This document shows positions 1-5,766 of a stretch of DNA of 10,285 nt, one piece after another (within the stretch, counting starts at the first letter, position 1; every line of letters begins with the position of its first letter). The stretch is from Christensenella sp. GTDB taxonomy: Bacteria > Bacillota > Clostridia > Christensenellales > Maliibacteriaceae. The position numbers and the translations under genes are program-made. The notes beneath the pieces are model-generated. The model was not told where the DNA came from, ran no database searches, and saw only the letters and a program-made list of their open reading frames with translations. Location: the NCBI GenBank assembly GCA_019420085.1, contig JAHZHV010000073.1, positions 1 to 10,285 of the forward strand. The letters are read 5' to 3'.

Positions 1-66
1 TCGTTCGTCTCTTCCACTGTACAGTTTTCAAGGATCACTCGCCGCCCCGTTTCAGCGGGGCAACAG
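1..66 (-). other. 5' leader of a stable-RNA (probably rRNA) operon, running off the left edge
   Basis: Read on the minus strand, the DNA after promoter P2 has a GC-rich hairpin (44-61, six base pairs with a six-base loop) and then the motif CCTTGAAAACTGTACAGTG (15-33). A CTTTGAAAACT-like element of this kind is known from the leaders and spacers of Firmicutes rRNA operons, where it belongs to the processing and antitermination region. Two strong tandem promoters directly upstream, as in Bacillus rrn operons, support a leader rather than a 16S-23S spacer. No mature 16S, 23S or tRNA sequence lies inside the window, so the identity of the first RNA gene is inferred. The leader also contains the perfect palindrome ACTGTACAGT (16-25). 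Confidence 0.7.
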
Positions 67-71
67 TCACT

Positions 72-100
72 ATGTTACTACAAACCTTTTTGCTTGTCAA
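72..100 (-). promoter_or_regulatory. Promoter P2 of the leftward rRNA-type operon
   Basis: On the minus strand there is a perfect -35 box TTGACA (95-100), a 17-base spacer and a -10 box TAACAT (72-77). This is the best -35 match in the window. Transcription would begin near 65, just before the leader hairpin at 44-61. A consensus -35 with 17-base spacing next to a TTGAAAACT leader motif is typical of the proximal promoter of a Firmicutes rrn operon. Confidence 0.85.
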
Positions 101-150
101 CCCCTTTTTTTGAAGTTATTCAAGTTTTTCGGTTCAGCAGCCTCATCGCG

Positions 151-167
151 GCCCCTCGTTCCGGGGC
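151..167 (-). repeat. GC-rich hairpin immediately downstream of promoter P1
   Basis: The arms GCCCC (151-155) and GGGGC (163-167) enclose a seven-base loop, starting about eight bases after the P1 -10 box. The hairpin after P2 at 44-61 has the same GCCCCG...GGGGC arms at a similar distance from its own -10 box, and both are followed on the minus strand by a GCGA-containing stretch. Any transcript starting at P1 or P2 would therefore carry a hairpin near its 5' end. No T-run follows, so it is not an intrinsic terminator. Confidence 0.6.
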
Positions 168-174
168 GAGACTT

Positions 175-203
175 AGTATATCAATATCATACATGTAAAG
201 CAA
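175..203 (-). promoter_or_regulatory. Promoter P1 of the leftward rRNA-type operon
   Basis: On the minus strand there is a -35 box TTGCTT (198-203), a 17-base spacer and a -10 box TATACT (175-180). It lies about 103 bases upstream of P2 and points the same way, giving the tandem P1-P2 layout known from Bacillus rRNA operons. The -35 is weaker than that of P2. Confidence 0.7.
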
Positions 204-221
204 CTCATCTTTTTTCGTCAT

Positions 222-295
222 TTTGTAAAAACGTTCGGCATATTACCCTCATTATTTTAGGAATTTGTTAAAAAACAAACGTATTTGTAAAAACG
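222..295. repeat. 12-base direct repeat plus related inverted repeat between rrn P1 and the ylmH promoter
   Basis: TTTGTAAAAACG occurs at 222-233 and again, identically, at 284-295 (62 bases from start to start, about six helical turns). Between them, TTTGTT (264-269) and AACAAA (274-279) form an inverted repeat around AAAA and resemble the same word. The cluster lies between the divergent promoters rrn P1 and PylmH, a plausible position for a regulator or a DNA-bending protein. The sequence is A/T-rich, so part of the similarity may be compositional. No binding protein is identified. Confidence 0.45.
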
Positions 296-310
296 CCCCC
301 ATACTTCCGA

Positions 311-340
311 TTGCCAATTGCGCTTTTGCGCGCGTATAAT
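311..340 (+). promoter_or_regulatory. Promoter of the ylmH-like gene
   Basis: The boxes are -35 TTGCCA (311-316), an 18-base spacer and a consensus -10 TATAAT (335-340). The -10 is embedded in GCGC-rich DNA (GCGCG on the left, GCGCG on the right). Transcription would start near 347, giving a leader of about 29 bases that contains the GGGAGG ribosome binding site at 360-365. Confidence 0.75.
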
Positions 341-375
341 GCGCGTAGACAGCACCGCAGGGAGGAACGCATGCC

Positions 376-1119
376 ATGCAAAATGAAGAGACCATATTAC
401 AGGCGCGATTTACGGAACTTGCCCGGCGCGCCGACAGACAAAATCGCACGCTGTACTCCGCTTTCCTGTCTTTGTCACAAATTGATATCCTGTATCGATG
501 CCGGAATCAATTAAGTTGCGAATTTACACTATACGGCGGCAGCGAACTGTGTGAGCGGCGTATGGCGGCATTTGGCGCTGACCGCTCGACAGCAGCTTTT
601 CCGATTGCGTGTCTGTACATTGCGCCGCGCAATTTCAAATTTGCACAAGCGCTTTCCCACCGCGATTTCCTTGGCGCGATACTGGGACTGGGCATCAAGC
701 GGGAAACAATCGGCGATATCTTCGTTCATGACAGCGCTGCATATGTATTTTGTACGCAGGTCATGGCAGCTTACCTTATCGACCATTTGACACAAGTCAA
801 CCGCACAAGCGTGCAATGCATACGCGCAGACAATGTCCCCGATGCATTTTTGCCCAAGCCGCAGTACAAATGCGTCAATATTGCCTCTGCCCGCCTGGAT
901 GCGCTCGTTGCAGCCGTGTTTCCCCTGTCGCGGACACAATGTTCGGCCCTGGCAGCACAAAAAAAGCTGTTTGTTGATTCGCGCGTCATCAACGATGCTT
1001 CCCATACCGTGCCGGAGGGCGCAATCGTTTCCGTCCGTGGATTCGGCCGATTTCGTTATCTGGGGCCGGAAAAGACAACACGCAAACAACGTCTTCAAGT
1101 TGGCGTAGAAGTTTTTTGA
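376..1119 (+). CDS. ylmH: YlmH-like S4-domain RNA-binding protein
   Basis: This 247-residue protein matches the YlmH family in length and layout. The N-terminal two thirds is the family-specific part, with the recognisable stretch LSHRDFLGAILGLGIKRE (residues 93-110) followed by GDIFV. The C-terminal S4 RNA-binding fold spans about 171-235 (SARLDALVA, then KKLFVDSRVIN, then EGAIVSVRGFGRF). YlmH proteins of Firmicutes bind ribosomal RNA or 50S subunits, and B. subtilis YlmH has been linked to ribosome-associated quality control; the cellular role here is inferred from the family. The ATG at 376 lies ten bases after GGAGG (361-365); an ATG at 371 is in another frame. In many Firmicutes ylmH sits in the ylmDEFG-divIVA cluster. 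Here it stands alone beside an rRNA operon and has its own promoter and terminator. Confidence 0.88.
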   Translation: MQNEETILQARFTELARRADRQNRTLYSAFLSLSQIDILYRCRNQLSCEFTLYGGSELCERRMAAFGADRSTAAFPIACLYIAPRNFKFAQALSHRDFLGAILGLGIKRETIGDIFVHDSAAYVFCTQVMAAYLIDHLTQVNRTSVQCIRADNVPDAFLPKPQYKCVNIASARLDALVAAVFPLSRTQCSALAAQKKLFVDSRVINDASHTVPEGAIVSVRGFGRFRYLGPEKTTRKQRLQVGVEVF

Positions 1120-1147
1120 GAAAACACAACATAATAGCCATAATAAA

Positions 1148-1186
1148 AAGCCGAAGCGTCATGATAGACCGTCTTCGGCTTCATTT
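1148..1186. terminator. Bidirectional terminator between ylmH and the yhfC-like gene
   Basis: AAGCCGAAG (1148-1156) and CTTCGGCTT (1173-1181) form a perfect nine-base-pair stem around a 16-base loop. On the minus strand the stem is followed by TTTTTATTA, a good tail for the gene arriving from the right. On the plus strand the tail is the weaker CATTTATTA. The position between two convergent genes supports use in both directions. Confidence 0.8.
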
Positions 1187-1213
1187 ATTATCAATATGGA
1201 TCTGCGCATAGTA

Positions 1214-2038
1214 TCAGGTATTTGCCGCATCACAATCCGTCTGATGGCAATGCCGCCATACGCTGCGGGCAATCAGTACGCATGCTGCCGCGAAGATCCA
1301 AACGAACAATTCAATCAGCAGGATAGGTACACTATAAGCGGACAGCACAACCACGGCAAAATCAAGCGCCATATGCAGGAAAAATGCAAGCACAAACAAC
1401 CCAATCCCCTTTGCGCCGCGCTTCACGGCAAACCACACCAGCACCGACAGACATATCTGCACCGTTACAGCGCCAAGGCGTTCAACAATTCCCACCAAAA
1501 AAGTCGGCGCCGGTGTCTGCGCAAGCTGCAAAAATACATTCTGTACGTTTGCAAGCGCGTCCCCGGACAGACCACCGGTGAGCACCTGCTGCATACCCGC
1601 ATTGAGCATTATGGCCACAATCAGGTTGTTCAGCATCCCAAGTCCCAGCAGATACAAAGCTTCGAAGCCGCCGTGTCCCGCGCCGTACATCAGAGCATTG
1701 ACATCATCCCCACGGTGCTTGCGCAGCAGTACGCCAAAGGCGGCCAGACGTCCAAACTCCTCGAACAAAGCAGCCATAAATCCACCATAAGCTGCGTACA
1801 AAAGGGTCTTTTTCACCACCATATTTCCCACAGGCAGTGCAAAAAACACCGCATGAACCAGCTGTTCCAGCACAAACGCAAACAGGAACATCACACCGCA
1901 TCCAACGAAAAACGCCGCCGGTTTCGCACCCTTTGCACGCATCACCAAAAACAACACAACCGGAATGGCTATGCCTGCAAGAAGCGAACAAACCATGCAC
2001 ACAATTGTTGAAACAGGAACCGTTACCGCTGTCTGCAT
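1214..2038 (-). CDS. YhfC-family membrane protein, probable glutamic-type intramembrane protease
   Basis: This 274-residue, very hydrophobic protein has seven or eight likely membrane segments. It carries conserved polar motifs inside or next to them: EEFGR (93-97), GHGGFE (121-126, His122 and Glu126), ER (186-187) and HMALD (222-226, His222 and Asp226). This EExxR / GHGGxE / HxxxD pattern is that of the YhfC branch of the CAAX-protease/PrsW/APH-1 superfamily, whose members cut substrates within the membrane using acidic residues. No substrate can be named. The start at 2038 is chosen because GGGGGAC lies just upstream. The frame stays open to 2167, but that extension would run across the promoter and the terminator of the preceding gene. 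The gene appears to be transcribed alone and converges on ylmH. Confidence 0.8.
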   Translation of the reverse strand: MQTAVTVPVSTIVCMVCSLLAGIAIPVVLFLVMRAKGAKPAAFFVGCGVMFLFAFVLEQLVHAVFFALPVGNMVVKKTLLYAAYGGFMAALFEEFGRLAAFGVLLRKHRGDDVNALMYGAGHGGFEALYLLGLGMLNNLIVAIMLNAGMQQVLTGGLSGDALANVQNVFLQLAQTPAPTFLVGIVERLGAVTVQICLSVLVWFAVKRGAKGIGLFVLAFFLHMALDFAVVVLSAYSVPILLIELFVWIFAAACVLIARSVWRHCHQTDCDAANT

Positions 2039-2071
2039 TGTTTTATGTCCCCCTGTGTTTTTTCTGTCACC

Positions 2072-2101
2072 ATTGTAATCAAGGGTGCATGCCGCTGTCA
2101 A
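2072..2101 (-). promoter_or_regulatory. Promoter of the yhfC-like gene
   Basis: On the minus strand there is a perfect -35 TTGACA (2096-2101), an 18-base spacer and a -10 TACAAT (2072-2077). It begins directly after the T-run of the terminator at 2106-2150, so the yhfC-like gene has its own transcript with a leader of about 27 bases. Confidence 0.78.
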
Positions 2102-2105
2102 CAAC

Positions 2106-2150
2106 GCGCAAAAACACATGGCGCACGTCTTTGATAAACGCGCGCCATGT
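2106..2150 (-). terminator. Intrinsic terminator of the SDR gene
   Basis: Read on the minus strand, arms at 2142-2150 (ACATGGCGC) and 2116-2124 (GCGCCATGT) form a perfect nine-base-pair stem with a 17-base loop, followed by TGTTTTTGCGC. It begins 19 bases after the stop of the epimerase-like gene and separates it from the yhfC-like gene. Confidence 0.75.
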
Positions 2151-2168
2151 CCGTGTGCTACAAGCAAG

Positions 2169-3176
2169 TCACCCGATTTTTCCGGTACTGCGCAGCCAAT
2201 TCAACGCATCACGCATCGTATCGTGAAAAGGGCGCGTCGTATATCCAAGCTCACGCCGCGCTTTATCCGTGGAAAAGTTTGCGTTGCTCTGCAGCGTATA
2301 AAGCGAATACGAAGTAAACAGCGCCGGCTGCCCTGTCAGCATACAATACGCATACATCAGCGGCGTAAACGCCTTCGCCGCCGTCATCGGCAGGATATGC
2401 CGCACCAGTTTTGCACCGGTCAGCTCATGCACGCCGTGCAGAATCTCCGCCACGGATACATAACGGTTTGCCAGAATATAGCCTTGTCCGCTGCCGCCGC
2501 GCTCCGCCGCCGCAATTACGCCGTCGGCCACATCGCGCACATCGGCAAAATCATATCCGCCTTTGACACCGGCGGGCAGTTTTTCACGCGCGGCATCAAT
2601 AAAAAGACGCGTCACATAACCGCCTGCAAAATCTCCCGGGCCGCACAAACCACTGGGAAACACGACACTTGCATCCAATCCCGTCTGTCGCGCCGTCTGC
2701 AATACATGCGCCGTAGCTTCCGCCTTCGTCTTGGCATAACAACCGACAACCAGGGCGGGATCAAAGCTGTCCGGTTCCTCAATCATCTGTCCTTTCCTGC
2801 CCGGATCAATGGCATGCACCGAGCTGACATAGACAAGTTTATCAGCCCCATGTTCCAGAGCCTGTTTTACAACATTGCGTGTCCCGTTGACATTGACATC
2901 ATAAACACGCTTGTCAAAATGCTCCTGAATCGATACAATCGCCGCCGCATGGATTACAATGCTGCGGCAGCTGCGCGGAACGTCAAAAAAAGCGTCCAAA
3001 GACTTTATATCCGTTGTATCTCCCTGAAAGCACTGTACATCTTCCGGCAGATGCACCCTGTTTGGATCTCCCGGGAGAATCAACGCACGCACATTCTCCC
3101 CGCGTGCACGCAGCGTCCGTACAATATTGCTGCCCAGAAAACCGGCGGCGCCGGTTACCAGATACTGTTTTTCCAT
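2169..3176 (-). CDS. Extended SDR: NAD(P)-dependent epimerase / dihydroflavonol-4-reductase-like protein
   Basis: This 335-residue protein has the hallmarks of an extended short-chain dehydrogenase/reductase. The N-terminal Rossmann motif is TGAAGFLG (8-15), an HAAA segment follows at about 76-79, and the catalytic set is Ser118/Ser119 with YAKTK (Tyr147, Lys151). The motif FPSGLCGPGD (173-182) and the C-terminal part, with ARRELGY (306-312) near the end, resemble the dihydroflavonol reductase/NAD-dependent epimerase group. Members act on sugar nucleotides, aldehydes or steroid-like ketones, so the substrate is not predictable. The ATG at 3176 follows AAGGAGG ten bases upstream; the frame opens at 3242, but that would begin within the promoter. 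The gene is divergent from a TetR-type regulator, a layout in which the regulator often controls the neighbour, here by an alkane-, aldehyde- or drug-like ligand (inference). Confidence 0.85.
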   Translation of the reverse strand: MEKQYLVTGAAGFLGSNIVRTLRARGENVRALILPGDPNRVHLPEDVQCFQGDTTDIKSLDAFFDVPRSCRSIVIHAAAIVSIQEHFDKRVYDVNVNGTRNVVKQALEHGADKLVYVSSVHAIDPGRKGQMIEEPDSFDPALVVGCYAKTKAEATAHVLQTARQTGLDASVVFPSGLCGPGDFAGGYVTRLFIDAAREKLPAGVKGGYDFADVRDVADGVIAAAERGGSGQGYILANRYVSVAEILHGVHELTGAKLVRHILPMTAAKAFTPLMYAYCMLTGQPALFTSYSLYTLQSNANFSTDKARRELGYTTRPFHDTMRDALNWLRSTGKIG

Positions 3177-3227
3177 TGAAAAAGCGCCTCCTTTTTTCAT
3201 ACATTTTGTTGTTTTCCCCTCACACTT

Positions 3228-3257
3228 ATAATATAATTTCATCGTGTATTTTTTACA
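3228..3257 (-). promoter_or_regulatory. Candidate promoter of the SDR gene
   Basis: The minus strand reads GAAATTATATTATAAG (3225-3240) and holds overlapping -10 candidates (TATTAT at 3228-3233, TATATT at 3230-3235). The matching -35 positions (for example TGTAAA, 3252-3257) are poor and coincide with the inverted repeat at 3244-3258. A weak -35 overlapped by a possible operator would fit a regulated promoter. Confidence 0.35.
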
Positions 3258-3258
3258 C
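3244..3258. promoter_or_regulatory. Candidate operator in the SDR / TetR divergent spacer
   Basis: GTGTA (3244-3248) and TACAC (3254-3258) are perfect inverted arms around TTTTT, a 15-base palindrome of a size suited to a dimeric helix-turn-helix protein. It overlaps the -35 region of the leftward promoter. The neighbouring TetR-family protein is the natural candidate to bind it, which would repress the SDR gene. A second, looser palindrome (GTTA 3279-3282 / TAAC 3294-3297) lies closer to the regulator gene. Confidence 0.4.
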
Positions 3259-3266
3259 CCATCAGA

Positions 3267-3295
3267 TTAACAAGCAACGTTACATAAAATACATA
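3267..3295 (+). promoter_or_regulatory. Candidate promoter of the TetR-type gene
   Basis: The boxes are -35 TTAACA (3267-3272), a 17-base spacer and -10 TACATA (3290-3295). The -10 overlaps the imperfect palindrome GTTA-N11-TAAC (3279-3297), which would allow autoregulation. The match is moderate and the region is A/T-rich, so other starts are possible. Confidence 0.35.
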
Positions 3296-3370
3296 ACAAA
3301 GGGAAATGTTTGAGAACCGACAAAAAAACAAATTTCAACGGCTTATTTTTATATTAAGGAGGACAATTGC

Positions 3371-3940
3371 ATGGCTATCGATCGTCGTGTCAAATATACA
3401 AAGATGGTATTGCGCGACTCTTTTATCCACTTTCTGTCGCAAAAACCGATCTCCCGGATTACAATCAAGGAAATCTGTGCCTATGCGGACATTAATCGCG
3501 CCACATATTACGCGCACTATCGCGATCAGTTTGACCAATTAAAACAGATTGAAGAAGCTTTTTTAAACGACATCAACGCTTATTTGGATACATTTACGCC
3601 GGATACAGGCGACGCAGGCCTTTTATCCATGGTTGAAAAGATTTTTGAATACATTCAGCAAAATGCGCAGCTATGTCTGGTGCTCTTGGGGCCGAACGGC
3701 GACATAGACTTTCAGGCCAATGTCATGCAATTTGTCAGCGGACGTATTCTGCAGCTTTGGGCTGCCGACCAGCACCTGGACCGCATCACTGCCGAATATG
3801 CGCTGACATTTCTTGCAAGCGGATGTATCGGCGTCATACAGCGCTGGCTTCTTGAGCCGCACGGAACCAGCGCGCATGAAATTGCTGCATTCGTCGTACG
3901 TCTGGCAAACCACGGGATGGAAGACCTGCTGCACGCATAA
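3371..3940 (+). CDS. TetR/AcrR-family transcriptional regulator
   Basis: This 189-residue protein has the usual TetR length. The N-terminal DNA-binding region holds the helix-turn-helix ITIKEICAYADINRATYYAHY split over residues 30-50, with the hallmark ending RxTYYxHY. The remaining part is helical and would be the ligand-binding and dimer domain, resembling the C-terminal type seen in DhaS-like TetR proteins (FLASGCIGVIQRWL, 147-160). Its effector is unknown. The ribosome binding site AAGGAGG (3357-3363) lies seven bases before the ATG. The gene is divergent from the SDR gene with 194 bases between the two starts, so control of the SDR gene and of itself is the likeliest role. A strong terminator follows. 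Confidence 0.88.
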   Translation: MAIDRRVKYTKMVLRDSFIHFLSQKPISRITIKEICAYADINRATYYAHYRDQFDQLKQIEEAFLNDINAYLDTFTPDTGDAGLLSMVEKIFEYIQQNAQLCLVLLGPNGDIDFQANVMQFVSGRILQLWAADQHLDRITAEYALTFLASGCIGVIQRWLLEPHGTSAHEIAAFVVRLANHGMEDLLHA

Positions 3941-3960
3941 TCGTCAAAGATCCAGCAACA

Positions 3961-3999
3961 AAAAAGAAGCTCTGCTTTTTTTGCAAAGCTTCTTTTTTT
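3961..3999. terminator. Strong bidirectional terminator between the TetR gene and the murG-linked gene
   Basis: AAAAAGAAGCT (3961-3971) pairs perfectly with AGCTTCTTTTT (3987-3997) over eleven bases. An inner TGC/GCA stem encloses a run of seven Ts. The T-run continues to 3999 on the plus strand, and the A-run on the left gives Ts on the minus strand. It lies 20 bases after the TetR stop and 31 bases after the stop of the minus-strand gene. Confidence 0.9.
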
Positions 4000-4030
4000 C
4001 ATTCAGCAATCCGTTTTTTCAATTCCTGTA

Positions 4031-4507
4031 TTATGGCGCCGGCGCATCGTAAATACGAACCCGGAATGCCAGCTGAACATATCCGCCTTCAAAATGCGCA
4101 CGCACATCCACAGTATATGTTCCCTCTGTCTCCGGCAAAATCAAAGCATTGCCGCCCGTTTGCAAGGTCTGCACCTGACCATCGGCACTGATTGCTTCCG
4201 CCTGCAGCGTCTGTGCCGGTGCTCCGTCACAATACACGCGCGCAGAGGCGCCGCAAAATGTTTCCCAGACCGGCGCGTCCTTTGCCAATATCGACGCATC
4301 CTGCATTGGGGACATCGCATTTGCCAGCGTCAAACGACGTACAAAGCCGCCCTGCACAACGGAAATACTTTGCCCGCTGAGTGTTACAGCAGCATGTACC
4401 TGCGTACCCGCATCATATTGCTGTACCGCAAGCACGCCCAGCGCAGCTGCTGCAACAATGGAAACGATCAACACAGCTGCAATGCGCCATGTATGACGAT
4501 GTTTCAT
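4031..4507 (-). CDS. Unknown membrane-anchored exported protein translationally coupled to murG
   Basis: I do not recognise this 158-residue protein. Residues 1-8 are basic (MKHRHTWR), 9-28 form one hydrophobic segment rich in Ala, Val and Ile with no clear signal-peptidase site, and the rest is soluble. This suggests a type II membrane protein with an extracytoplasmic domain. The tail alternates hydrophobic and polar residues (EGTYTVDVRAHFEGG, 128-142, then YVQLAFRVRIYD), as in a small Ig-like or beta-sandwich fold. Cys85 and Cys93 could form a disulfide. The ATG overlaps the murG stop (ATGA, 4504-4507) and AAGGGGA precedes it, so it is very likely co-translated with MurG and may act in cell-envelope synthesis (inference). 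The place after murG recalls ftsQ/divIB in division clusters, but length and sequence do not fit FtsQ. Confidence 0.75.
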   Translation of the reverse strand: MKHRHTWRIAAVLIVSIVAAAALGVLAVQQYDAGTQVHAAVTLSGQSISVVQGGFVRRLTLANAMSPMQDASILAKDAPVWETFCGASARVYCDGAPAQTLQAEAISADGQVQTLQTGGNALILPETEGTYTVDVRAHFEGGYVQLAFRVRIYDAPAP

Positions 4508-5583
4508 TTCTTCCCCTTATTGCGCATCGCAGCATGTTCAATTTCCGCCACAACGCGTTCCGCCGCCCCGGCCATGTTCGCTTGGGACAGCGCGGCGCGG
4601 CATGCATCACGCTGCTGCCACAGCTTCTGCAATGCCGCACGCAGCGTCTCGGGCGTCATATCCTCCTGCGGCAGCACATGCAGCCAGCCTCTGGAAGCAA
4701 AATCCTTCGCATTCTCAATCTGGTCTCCGCGCGATGCGCCAAGCGGAAGGGGAACCGCCAGAACGGGCAGTTCCAGCGCTGCAAATTCAAACAGCGCGGT
4801 CGCCCCCGCACGGGACAGCACAAGATCGGTCGCCGCAAACAAATCCGGAAGCTGGCTGTCGGCATATTCCATCTGAAAATATCCCGCACGCCCCTGCAGC
4901 GCGGCATCCACATGTCCCTTTCCGCACAAGTGGATGATACAAAAATGCGCAAGCAGCGCATCCAGCTGTGCGCGAAGCGCATCATTGATCGCCTGTGCAC
5001 CCTGCGATCCCCCCATTACCAGCAGAACCGGCTTTTTGCCGTCAAATCCGCACAGAGAAAGACCGGCCGCCCGATCTCCATGCAGCAGCGCGCTTCGCAC
5101 AGGCAATCCCGTACATACAGCCTTATCACCCAGCAAATCCGCAGTGCTTGAAAATGCCGTACAGATACGCCGGCACATAGGAATGCAAAGTTTATTGGCC
5201 AGACCCGGCGAACGATCAGACTCATGCAGCACCGCAGGCACACCCGTCATCGACGCGCCGGCCACAACCGGAACGGAAACAAAACCGCCTTTTGCAAAAA
5301 CAACATCCGGACGCAGCTTCCGCATCAAACGCCGCGCCTCAAAGACGCCTTTGATCACGCGAAAAGGATCCGAAAAGTTCTTTGGATCAAAATAGCGCCG
5401 CAGCTTTCCGACACTGACAGTATAAAACGCAATTCCCATTGGACGAATCAGTTTTTCCTCCATAGAATCCTTTGCGCCTATGTAAATGACCTCATAACCG
5501 CGCTGCTGCAAAAGGGGAATCAGCGCGATATTCGGCGTGATATGTCCGGCAGTTCCACCGCCTGTCAAAACGATTCTTTTCAC
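4504..5583 (-). CDS. murG: MurG, lipid II-forming N-acetylglucosaminyltransferase
   Basis: MurG transfers GlcNAc from UDP-GlcNAc to lipid I at the inner face of the membrane, giving lipid II for peptidoglycan. The 359-residue product has family-typical length and motifs: GGGTAGH (8-14), HESDRSPGLANKL (120-132), GGSQGA (191-196), and the UDP-GlcNAc-binding region SRAGATALFE (257-266) with RGDQIENA (285-292). The HESD..PGLANK form resembles the MurG variant common in Firmicutes. The start is a GTG at 5583, eight bases after GGGGAGG. An upstream extension is open to 5730 but would cross the promoter, and the ATG right after the GGAGG is out of frame. The gene is not in a division/cell-wall (dcw) cluster; its only partner here is the 158-residue protein overlapping its stop. 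Confidence 0.95.
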   Translation of the reverse strand: MKRIVLTGGGTAGHITPNIALIPLLQQRGYEVIYIGAKDSMEEKLIRPMGIAFYTVSVGKLRRYFDPKNFSDPFRVIKGVFEARRLMRKLRPDVVFAKGGFVSVPVVAGASMTGVPAVLHESDRSPGLANKLCIPMCRRICTAFSSTADLLGDKAVCTGLPVRSALLHGDRAAGLSLCGFDGKKPVLLVMGGSQGAQAINDALRAQLDALLAHFCIIHLCGKGHVDAALQGRAGYFQMEYADSQLPDLFAATDLVLSRAGATALFEFAALELPVLAVPLPLGASRGDQIENAKDFASRGWLHVLPQEDMTPETLRAALQKLWQQRDACRAALSQANMAGAAERVVAEIEHAAMRNKGKK

Positions 5584-5626
5584 GTCAACATCCTCCCCGG
5601 GGCGAAAGTGATACATGATCCGCATT

Positions 5627-5655
5627 ATTCTATCGCAAAACGCCGCATGATGCAA
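5627..5655 (-). promoter_or_regulatory. Promoter of murG and the coupled gene
   Basis: On the minus strand there is a -35 TTGCAT (5650-5655), a 17-base spacer and a -10 TAGAAT (5627-5632). The inferred start near 5620 gives a leader of about 37 bases containing the GGGGAGG site. It is arranged back to back with the dnaX promoter. Confidence 0.72.
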
Positions 5656-5673
5656 AGCGTTGCCGCTATATTG

Positions 5674-5704
5674 ATATGAAAAAAACGGATTGCAGGGTGC
5701 AATC
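5674..5704 (-). repeat. Inverted repeat with a minus-strand T-run, terminator-like, in the murG / dnaX spacer
   Basis: GATTGCA (5688-5694) and TGCAATC (5698-5704) are perfect seven-base arms separated by three bases. Read on the minus strand the hairpin is followed by CG and seven Ts (5679-5685 region), the shape of an intrinsic terminator. It lies upstream of the murG promoter, so no known gene ends here. It may stop stray leftward transcription from the dnaX region, or it may be a dimeric operator. Confidence 0.5.
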
Positions 5705-5754
5705 TCGTATACCCATACCGCAAAAAGCATTTTTTCATCTTTTAAAGCAACTGT

Positions 5755-5763
5755 TTATCCACA
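5755..5763 (+). promoter_or_regulatory. Perfect DnaA box upstream of dnaX
   Basis: TTATCCACA is an exact match to the consensus DnaA-binding 9-mer. It ends four bases before the -35 box of the dnaX promoter, where bound DnaA could repress or activate transcription. I see no second box beside it, no A/T-rich unwinding element and no dnaA/dnaN, so it does not look like an origin. Binding is inferred from the sequence match alone. Confidence 0.65.
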
Positions 5764-5766
5764 GCG

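Noticed and set aside
529..1098. Minus-strand open frame (189 codons) opposite ylmH
   Set aside because: Cys-rich shadow frame without a start signal; the plus strand has the S4 domain.
1196..2011. Long plus-strand open frame (271 codons) opposite the yhfC-like gene
   Set aside because: It lacks a ribosome binding site and reads as a His/Gln/Lys/Arg-rich product with no family resemblance. The opposite strand encodes a well-formed membrane protease with promoter and terminator.
2085..3179. Plus-strand open frame (364 codons) opposite the SDR gene
   Set aside because: Very Arg/His-rich low-quality translation with no start signal. The minus strand carries clear SDR motifs. Its openness comes from the codon bias of the real gene.
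4381..5151. Plus-strand open frame (256 codons) opposite murG
   Set aside because: Gln/Arg/His-rich shadow of murG, no ribosome binding site.
5581..5592. Three-codon upstream frame (ATG TTG ACG TGA) overlapping the murG GTG start
   Set aside because: The ATG abuts the GGAGG with no spacing, so initiation there is unlikely; probably chance.
5584..5730. N-terminal extension of MurG
   Set aside because: The frame is open, but the extension is unlike MurG, crosses the TTGCAT/TAGAAT promoter, and the GTG at 5583 has an ideal ribosome binding site.
5755..5763. Replication origin at the DnaA box
   Set aside because: Only one box, no A/T-rich unwinding element beside it, and no dnaA or dnaN.
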